Shown: one piece after another, positions 7,046 through 12,429 of the stretch | Position numbering within the stretch: position 1 is the first letter of the stretch | How the letters are laid out: each line of letters starts with the position of its first letter | Source of the DNA: CAYGUK01 sp964352985 | GTDB lineage: Bacteria > Pseudomonadota > Gammaproteobacteria > JAHCLG01 | DNA: 12,429 nt | Assembly: GCA_964352985.1 (NCBI GenBank) | Contig: CAYGUK010000113.1 | Location: forward strand, 1-12,429 | Direction of reading: 5' to 3' | The notes under the pieces: model-generated | What the model saw: the letters and a program-made list of their open reading frames with translations, nothing else | Told to the model about the DNA's origin: nothing | Database searches by the model: none | Position numbers and translations under genes: made by a program

Positions 7046-7585
7046 TTAGTTCTTTCTACCCAACTTAGCGATCATAAAAAAACGCAACTTAAAATAATTC
7101 CAGAAAAAAAACGTGTCATTTGTAGATATCGTTATTTTCTTAACAAGATCATCTTTTTTATGTTGTATCATTGCTGAGAATTTATTTTTTTTCATTTCAA
7201 ATTCTTGCATAATAACACTACTGATCATATCGTTAGTAGAATTTGTGATAACTAATATTTGTTTCCTTTGTTTTGGACGAAAAGAGATATCTCTAACAAT
7301 GATGTCATGTTTTTCTCCATAACATTCATGCAAACTAATAAATTTACTTCTATCTGCTTCTAAAATACCAATTCTAAAAAATCCACGACCAAGACATTTG
7401 AATTTAAATTTTATATTGTAGCTCCGTTTTGTTGATAGCTTATCAATGACTGTTGAAAGCTGATAATAATTTGGTTGATTATTGAAAGACATCTGTAATC
7501 CATCTCTCAATTGCTCTATATTGGAGCCTTGTGATTCTTGATACCAAGTTTCAGGTTCGACCCAAGATCTATTTAAGTTTAACAT
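7046..7585 (-). CDS. Protein with one copy of an unrecognised beta-rich domain
   Basis: A 179-residue protein with no signal peptide. Residues 14-132 form a beta-rich domain that matches domain A of the 290-residue protein two genes upstream across its whole length. Shared positions include the opening W, IEQ-x-x-x-GL with F-[ND]-N, YYQ/HYQ, KCL, FR[IL]G[IL]L, RS-x-F-x-S-[IL]HE-x-Y, the D-I-I after it, and a closing hydrophobic strand. The pattern of alternating strands and the length of about 120 are those of a jelly-roll or carbohydrate-binding-type sandwich, but I recognise no named family. The C-terminal tail (about 133-179) is basic and ends in an aromatic-rich segment around FFFWNYFKLRFFMIAKLGRKN, which could lie on a membrane. 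AAGGG seven bases upstream supports the ATG at 7585. It is the last gene of the cluster, 16 bases after the preceding one. Confidence 0.6.
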   Translation of the reverse strand: MLNLNRSWVEPETWYQESQGSNIEQLRDGLQMSFNNQPNYYQLSTVIDKLSTKRSYNIKFKFKCLGRGFFRIGILEADRSKFISLHECYGEKHDIIVRDISFRPKQRKQILVITNSTNDMISSVIMQEFEMKKNKFSAMIQHKKDDLVKKITISTNDTFFFWNYFKLRFFMIAKLGRKN

Positions 7586-7601
7586 CGTATACCCTTACCC
7601 A

Positions 7602-8702
7602 TTAATTTAACATTATATCTTGATCAAATTGCTCAACAAAACTCTGATAACTATATTTTCTCGATTGAATAACATCTTGATATACACGTTTTGCTATCTG
7701 CATTAAATATTCAGTATCGTTGATTTTATCAACAACACTTGCAATATTACTAAAATCTTTCTTAAGTGGAATGTAGTGGGTATCCGGCTCCACAATATTG
7801 GAATACTCTCCTTCAAACATCACTAAAACAGTTCCACAACCGATAGATTCAAAAATTCTTGGTGAAATTTGATTTAATTTAATTTTTCCGTCTTGATCTT
7901 TAAAAAAGATTTCTCTTACTTCTTCAAAAGTCGGATTTCCATCTTGTTCATTCATATAGTTTCTGACTGTAGATTCTATTAAACCATTCATGTCAAAAAC
8001 ACTGGCTCCACTTTCCGTAGCTAATGAAGTTTTACTACTTCCAATAAATTCAAGCCATTTTTTTCCATAAACTCTGTCATTTTCTCTATAACTTATATCA
8101 CAGTTTAAATTATAATTTTTATTATGTTTCAGAAATTGTTCGGCAATTAAGATTTTCTCTTGCGCAAGCGCCCCATACCAATAACCTAAAACACGACCAC
8201 GATAAATAACATCTAAAGGTCTTTCTGATAAATCAAATTTTGGTTTATTACTATAAAAATATTCTGGAACATAGCCGGTTAACGTATTTATTTTTTTTAC
8301 GTTTGGTAATTTTTCCTCGGGATAAACTTTGTTAATCTCACTTTGAGGCACACAGGTATAAAGAATATTTATCCGTAAATGTCTCATCATATTTGTAAAT
8401 GCGTTCACTTTGCGGTATTCATCTTGAATAAACATAACTTTCAACGCTTTACTACTTGATATAGCTTCGATCCAAGAATCATCAAGATACCATTGTCCGA
8501 TAGAATAAATTGACCAATGTATAACAATCGAATTAAATTTATTGAGGTTTAACCATTTTGGAATTTGGCGATTTACTGGATCAAAATAATAAAATTTATT
8601 CATGGAATACTGCTGAAAGTATTTGCAATGTTCCCGAATTACATTCGCATCATTTTTCACAAAATGACTAAGCATTAAAATGTTTAATTTTTTACGCCTC
8701 AT
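7602..8702 (-). CDS. CgeB-like glycosyltransferase (GT4 / Glyco_trans_1_2 type)
   Basis: A 366-residue soluble protein with no membrane segment. The N-terminus starts with a strand LNILMLSHFVKNDAN (6-20), as in GT-B enzymes. The C-terminal part carries RIFESIGCGTVLVMFEGE (282-299), then the EP-DTHYIPLKKDF element and a helical end with YSYQSFVEQF. This is the pattern of the Glyco_trans_1_2 domain found in CgeB and related transferases (R-x-FE-x-x-xCG, then YIPL-x-D). The nucleotide-sugar donor and the acceptor cannot be deduced. TTAGGAATTG precedes the ATG at 8702 but is spaced rather far from it. The gene lies 20 bases after the two-domain protein and 16 before the one-domain protein, so all three are probably co-transcribed. 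Confidence 0.78.
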   Translation of the reverse strand: MRRKKLNILMLSHFVKNDANVIREHCKYFQQYSMNKFYYFDPVNRQIPKWLNLNKFNSIVIHWSIYSIGQWYLDDSWIEAISSSKALKVMFIQDEYRKVNAFTNMMRHLRINILYTCVPQSEINKVYPEEKLPNVKKINTLTGYVPEYFYSNKPKFDLSERPLDVIYRGRVLGYWYGALAQEKILIAEQFLKHNKNYNLNCDISYRENDRVYGKKWLEFIGSSKTSLATESGASVFDMNGLIESTVRNYMNEQDGNPTFEEVREIFFKDQDGKIKLNQISPRIFESIGCGTVLVMFEGEYSNIVEPDTHYIPLKKDFSNIASVVDKINDTEYLMQIAKRVYQDVIQSRKYSYQSFVEQFDQDIMLN

Positions 8703-8722
8703 AAAAAAATCAATTCCTAATT

Positions 8723-9595
8723 TTATATATATACTTGTTCACTTTTGTCGACATTTAACTGATTAAGTTGATTAGCATTTTTTACTTTCTTTGGAATTAA
8801 CTCCATCACCATTTTTTTAACATTAATTTGATAATTACAATGATGATTATGGATAAAGAAAAGACAATAATCTTTTTTATCTTCCGTTAATTCAAATGAA
8901 AACTTAAAATCACTATTTTTCTTATTGGAAAAACTGATTACGCGATCAAAAGTCTGTGTTGTAAAATCCCCCAATCCTATTTTTAAGGATTTATCTTGAG
9001 GAATAATTATAGTGCCAGATAACTTATAGTTATACCCAGCATTTAACTCTGGAAGCCTTAATCCAAATTGTGTTGTGAATCGCTCAAGATCAGTAAGTAA
9101 TTGAACACAGTTATCCTGAATCAATATACGTGCCGAATTACTCACTTTTATCCAATTCTTAATATCAAGTAAATCCAATTTAAACTGAGTTTTAAATACA
9201 AGATCATGAAGAATCAAACCACCACAAAAATCGGTTATATTATTCAAGAAAACCAAATAATAATTTTCTTCTGTTGGTTTAAATAAAATTTCTTCGGTTA
9301 TTATTTCATCTTTTTGAGCATAATATTCATGTATGGATTTAAATTGACTTCTTTCTTTATCCAATAAACCCAATCTAAAAGATCCATTATTTAAACATTT
9401 AACTGTAAAAGTTAATTTATGATTAATGTTTGGAAATTTAAATTTAATTTTAGAAGCTACTTGATAATGTTGCGATTTATTATCAAAAATAAATTTTAGT
9501 CCCTCATCATGCTGTTCAATTTGACAATCGTTATTCTCTTTAACCCAAACAGATAAAGTTGCCAAACTCTTCGACTGGAAATTGGTCTTCGTCAT
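8723..9595 (-). CDS. Protein with two copies of an unrecognised beta-rich domain
   Basis: A 290-residue protein without signal peptide or membrane segment. It has two domains of about 120 residues: A (17-135) and B (148-266). Both open with a Trp followed by [VI]K (WVKENN, WIKVSN), have a central [FL][RK][LI]GL motif (FRLGLLDKE, LKIGLGDF) and near the end a Y-[YC]-L-[VF]-F-[LI] strand (YYLVFLNN, YCLFFIHN). Domain A is much closer to the 179-residue protein at 7046-7585 than to domain B. The strand-rich pattern suggests a beta-sandwich, perhaps a sugar-binding module, but I know no named family for it. A charged, Asn/Lys-rich tail ends the protein. AAGGA upstream of the ATG at 9595 supports the start. 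An 84-base gap, holding a possible hairpin, separates it from the preceding glycosyltransferase, the widest gap in this gene set. Confidence 0.62.
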   Translation of the reverse strand: MTKTNFQSKSLATLSVWVKENNDCQIEQHDEGLKFIFDNKSQHYQVASKIKFKFPNINHKLTFTVKCLNNGSFRLGLLDKERSQFKSIHEYYAQKDEIITEEILFKPTEENYYLVFLNNITDFCGGLILHDLVFKTQFKLDLLDIKNWIKVSNSARILIQDNCVQLLTDLERFTTQFGLRLPELNAGYNYKLSGTIIIPQDKSLKIGLGDFTTQTFDRVISFSNKKNSDFKFSFELTEDKKDYCLFFIHNHHCNYQINVKKMVMELIPKKVKNANQLNQLNVDKSEQVYI

Positions 9596-9629
9596 TTCCG
9601 AGATCCTTTAACATATGTCTTATTATTAA

Positions 9630-9650
9630 ATAATCTAATTAAAAGATTAT
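9630..9650 (-). other. Perfect 7-base stem in the only wide gap of the gene cluster
   Basis: ATAATCT at 9630-9636 and AGATTAT at 9644-9650 are exact inverted copies around a seven-base loop. The stem is made almost only of A-T pairs, so it is weak, and the bases after it on the minus strand are not a T run. It may be an internal processing or attenuation site between the two glycosyltransferase halves of the operon, or chance in AT-rich DNA. Confidence 0.25.
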
Positions 9651-9679
9651 ATTTCAATCCAATCTGCTTATAGTAAAAC

Positions 9680-11110
9680 TTAAGAAATTTCATCTTCATA
9701 CAATCCAGACTCTTGCTTTAACACTCGCTCCTTATCATGAAACTTTCCTATTTTTGCAACAGACTCATAATAAGTCCATGACTCTGGATATGTAAGAGGT
9801 TCGCCATTAAACAATTTATCGTATAAATATTCATATCTTTCAGCGCAGCTATCCGCACTGTGCCACTTTAGAGCATATTCCCGACTCTTCCTACTGATGT
9901 TTTCACGTAGCTCCTTATTTATGACTAATTTTTTCATCACGTCATAGACGGTATTTTCGGTGGCATTAATCAGTGGACATTCTGCAATACTTTGGAGTTG
10001 ATATTTTTCTTCTTCTTCATTATTTGTGATATAACAAATAACAGGTTTACCAAGCATCATACCTTCTCTAGCAGTTGCACCATATCGACCAAAATTTAAT
10101 TGATCGACTATAATATCTGCTTGTATTTGTATATATCTAATTTCACGGTTTCTCATACTATCTAGAAAAATGTAGCGAACTGGAAATCCTTCATTTTTTA
10201 ATCTTTCAACTGCTTTTAAAATAGCATGGGTACCTTTAATATTGATGCCATTTTTAGTTCTATCTTCATAGTTACCCACACTATGAAAAATGAGGATTTC
10301 ATCTTTTTCAAAATCTAGTTGATGTTTTTTCGGGACTGTTAAATTTGGATGCCAAACAACAGGATCCAAACACATTGTCGTAGGTTCGCGAATAACTTTA
10401 TCCAATTTCATGTAATCTAGAGCAGGGAGACATTCGCCATAAATTAAATCAACATATTTTGTGATTTTTTTACCCCATTTTTCAATACGTTCATTAGAGC
10501 AAACCGTTGGCACATCCCGCCAAACACAAATATCACAAACACGTCGTCCACTACTTTTTTCTGACCAATCACCTACAGTGTTTGGCAAAATTCCACTATT
10601 ACATCCACTAATCGTATAAGCTACTTTTAATCCTAAATTACGCCAATCAATAATATCTTTTGGATCATCATCAGGATAATACTCGGGAAAAAATGATAAA
10701 ACATGATCATTTGCTACATGCAATAATTTATAGCGTTTTTGCGCATATTTAATGAAATCTGCAGTATTTGAACGCCTAATTCTTTGATCTGGATGATATA
10801 AATTTATATCTTCACCGTGATAGAATTTTGCTGATGGGCTGTTTGGATCATCCAAACTCACTGTAACAACATCCCAATTCCGTCTTCTTAATGCGCTTGC
10901 CAAATAATAAAAGTGATAATAACTATTTCCCAAAAAAACGACACTGCGAGCAGTCGTACTCGGCTTATAATACCCTGAATGATATAAAGAAAAATGAAGT
11001 TGTTTCATATTTTCTAATTCATAATTAAAATTTGTATAATCAAATTGCACAACGGCACTTTCTTCTTTAGCAGAAGATTTATAATTTGAAAACTTATTTT
11101 TATTTGCCAT
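9680..11110 (-). CDS. Glycosyltransferase, GT4-like, with Cys cluster
   Basis: A 476-residue cytoplasmic GT-B type glycosyltransferase. SVVFLGNSYYHFYYLASAL (residues 56-74 of the 476) is the first Rossmann strand-helix unit. The C-terminal domain has ILIFHSVGNYED, then IKGTHAILKAVERLKNEG, the usual nucleotide-sugar-binding start. YGATAREGMMLGKPVICYI contains the E of the conserved acidic pair. The end is a long helix with DSCAERYEYLYDKLF, typical of GT4 C-termini. Between the domains lies a C-x2-C-x8-C group (CDICVWRDVPTVC), preceded about 20 residues earlier by another Cys, so a bound metal is possible. I start at the ATG at 11110 because GGAG lies six bases upstream. A TTG directly before it (11113) would add one residue. 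The gene follows the asparagine synthase gene by 21 bases. Acceptor and sugar are unknown. Confidence 0.78.
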   Translation of the reverse strand: MANKNKFSNYKSSAKEESAVVQFDYTNFNYELENMKQLHFSLYHSGYYKPSTTARSVVFLGNSYYHFYYLASALRRRNWDVVTVSLDDPNSPSAKFYHGEDINLYHPDQRIRRSNTADFIKYAQKRYKLLHVANDHVLSFFPEYYPDDDPKDIIDWRNLGLKVAYTISGCNSGILPNTVGDWSEKSSGRRVCDICVWRDVPTVCSNERIEKWGKKITKYVDLIYGECLPALDYMKLDKVIREPTTMCLDPVVWHPNLTVPKKHQLDFEKDEILIFHSVGNYEDRTKNGINIKGTHAILKAVERLKNEGFPVRYIFLDSMRNREIRYIQIQADIIVDQLNFGRYGATAREGMMLGKPVICYITNNEEEEKYQLQSIAECPLINATENTVYDVMKKLVINKELRENISRKSREYALKWHSADSCAERYEYLYDKLFNGEPLTYPESWTYYESVAKIGKFHDKERVLKQESGLYEDEIS

Positions 11111-11131
11111 CAATTTCTCCAGAGGTAAACT

Positions 11132-12429
11132 CTATAAAAAAGTTTCGCACCAACTTTCAAAGCTAATTAACGACCAAATAAGTAAACGCCTATTACGTTT
11201 ACCTGTCAAATGTTCATTAACTAAATCTGAAACTACTTTTTGATCAAAAAACTCGTAAATTATAGCATCTTTATTAAATAATAAATTCCTAACATAATCA
11301 ATACTCTCTCCTTTAAACCAAGAAGCGTCAGGCGCTGAAAATCCTTGTTTATTCAATTGTGTAACTTTTTTTGGAATATATTTTTCCATCGCTTTACGTA
11401 AAATAAGTTTGCCATCTTGAGTTTGTTGAAAATATCGTTTTTGCTTAGCGAATTCATTTTCATTTAAACCTATGACGCTGTCAACATTTGCTAGTTTATA
11501 TTTCACTGGAATTTTCATGGCAAAATCAACTAAATCGTTATCAAGAAAAGGTAGTCTTGTTTCTAAACTATGCGCCATAGAGAGCTTATCTTCGATAGTT
11601 AACAATCCATGTAAGAAAGTTTTCGCTTCTAAATATAATGAATAGTTAATGTAATCTTCAGGGCGATGAATTTCTTCAGAGTGATTTGAAAAAATTGAGC
11701 GGAAAATATCATAAGTAGATATATGAGAAACCTCACCATAAATTGGTGAAAAAAGAGATTTAATTTCATTATCATCAAGTAATCGCTGCCAAAATTGATA
11801 ATGTTTTCGAGTGTAATCATCAAAATTTGTGCTCGTTAAATTACGATAATAACGCCAGGGGTAACCCGCAAAACACTCATCACCGCCAGTTCCTGATAGT
11901 ACGACTTTATTAAACTTACTTGCCAATTTTGCAGCGTAATAGTTAGGATAACTTTGCCCGACCATAGGGGTTTCGATATGTAAAGTAAGTTCATGAAAAA
12001 CTCTTTCCATATCACCCGCTTTCAATACCATTTCATAGTGTTCAGTACTAAAACAATAAGATAAAAATTCTGCTTTAGATCTTTCATCATAATTTAATTC
12101 CATACCTGATGCAGAATTCAAATCAAATCCAATTGTAAAAGTTCTTATCCCTGGGACAGATTGAGATGCAATAGCTGTTACTGAACCCGAATCCATACCA
12201 CCGCTAAGATAAGCACTCACATCAACATCACTGACCAATTGACGATTAACCGCCCTTTCAAAGTGACTAGTTAATTCTTCTAAGTAACTTGATTCGTCAC
12301 GAGAACGTTCATCTTCTGTATTAGTAAATAAGAAATCCCAATATTGATGAAGATTAAATAAAACTTTCGATTCCAATTTAATTCGCGCGAAATGGCCGGC
12401 AGGAAACACTTTTATATCTGAAAAAAAAG
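11132..12429 (-). CDS. Asparagine synthase homologue (glutamine-hydrolysing), 5' end outside window
   Basis: The frame is open to the right edge, so the N-terminal glutaminase domain (about 200 residues in relatives, with its catalytic Cys2) is mostly outside. Its last strand is visible as IKVFPAGHFARI, the counterpart of the family's PPGHY segment. Next comes the ATP-pyrophosphatase domain: YLSGGMDSG (SGGxDS P-loop, about 12208-12180), the strand TFTIGFD, and LSGTGGDECFAGYPWRYY, the standard GGDE-F-GY motif. ETRLPFLDNDLVDFAMKIP and KQGFSAPDASWF are typical of AsnB-like C-termini. The end is at the TAG at 11134-11132. Close relatives inside O-antigen and capsule clusters, such as WbpS, are thought to amidate sugar acids rather than to make asparagine. 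The position at the head of a glycosyltransferase cluster favours that reading here, but this is context, not sequence proof. Confidence 0.9.
   Translation of the reverse strand, partial: FFSDIKVFPAGHFARIKLESKVLFNLHQYWDFLFTNTEDERSRDESSYLEELTSHFERAVNRQLVSDVDVSAYLSGGMDSGSVTAIASQSVPGIRTFTIGFDLNSASGMELNYDERSKAEFLSYCFSTEHYEMVLKAGDMERVFHELTLHIETPMVGQSYPNYYAAKLASKFNKVVLSGTGGDECFAGYPWRYYRNLTSTNFDDYTRKHYQFWQRLLDDNEIKSLFSPIYGEVSHISTYDIFRSIFSNHSEEIHRPEDYINYSLYLEAKTFLHGLLTIEDKLSMAHSLETRLPFLDNDLVDFAMKIPVKYKLANVDSVIGLNENEFAKQKRYFQQTQDGKLILRKAMEKYIPKKVTQLNKQGFSAPDASWFKGESIDYVRNLLFNKDAIIYEFFDQKVVSDLVNEHLTGKRNRRLLIWSLISFESWCETFL

Noticed and set aside
7113..7322. Hydrophobic 69-residue plus-strand ORF that looks like a small membrane protein
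   Set aside because: It is opposite the beta-domain gene, whose homology to the second protein proves the minus-strand frame; the hydrophobicity comes from the T-rich antisense.
11629..11823. 64-residue minus-strand ORF
   Set aside because: Lies in another frame inside the asparagine synthase gene.

Overview
The window is AT-rich DNA from what looks like a host-associated gammaproteobacterium. The base composition, the IS66 and IS3 relatives and the O-antigen-type glycosyltransferases would fit Orbaceae (Gilliamella-like), but this rests on recognition alone, not on a search. It looks like a surface-polysaccharide region that has collected and degraded insertion sequences. I saw no tRNA, rRNA or CRISPR array.

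Left part (1-1053): debris of two insertion sequences. An IS66-type accessory gene tnpA on the minus strand is broken by a one-base slip in a run of A and by a stop codon. The first codons of its tnpB run off the left edge. Abutting it is the 3' part of an IS3-family transposase on the plus strand. That fragment keeps its D-D-35-E triad but has lost its N-terminus and carries a TGA where a Trp is expected.

Middle (1054-5341): a minus-strand polytopic membrane protein of GT-C type (1382-3040) and a plus-strand WbuB-like GT4 glycosyltransferase (4076/4106-5341). They are divergent and separated by about 1 kb without an intact gene. That gap holds at least one stretch that reads like decayed protein.

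Right-middle (5342-6889): more mobile-element debris. It contains a stop-interrupted reading frame of unknown type, a 21-codon ORF with a very good ribosome binding site (perhaps the start of a lost recombinase gene), the last about 80 codons of an IS66 tnpC on the plus strand, and, converging on it, an IS66 tnpB with one nonsense codon plus an intact tnpA on the minus strand.

Right part (7046-12429): five closely spaced minus-strand genes, probably one operon transcribed from beyond the right edge. In order of transcription they are a class-II asparagine synthase (5' end outside the window), a GT4-like glycosyltransferase with a Cys cluster, a protein with two copies of an unrecognised beta-rich domain, a CgeB-like glycosyltransferase, and a second, shorter protein with one more copy of that domain. 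The alternation glycosyltransferase / beta-domain / glycosyltransferase / beta-domain is the most interesting content. I infer a glycan-assembly module in which the asparagine synthase homologue amidates a sugar or a carrier and the beta-domain proteins bind glycan or assist the transferases. No function for the beta-domain is established here.
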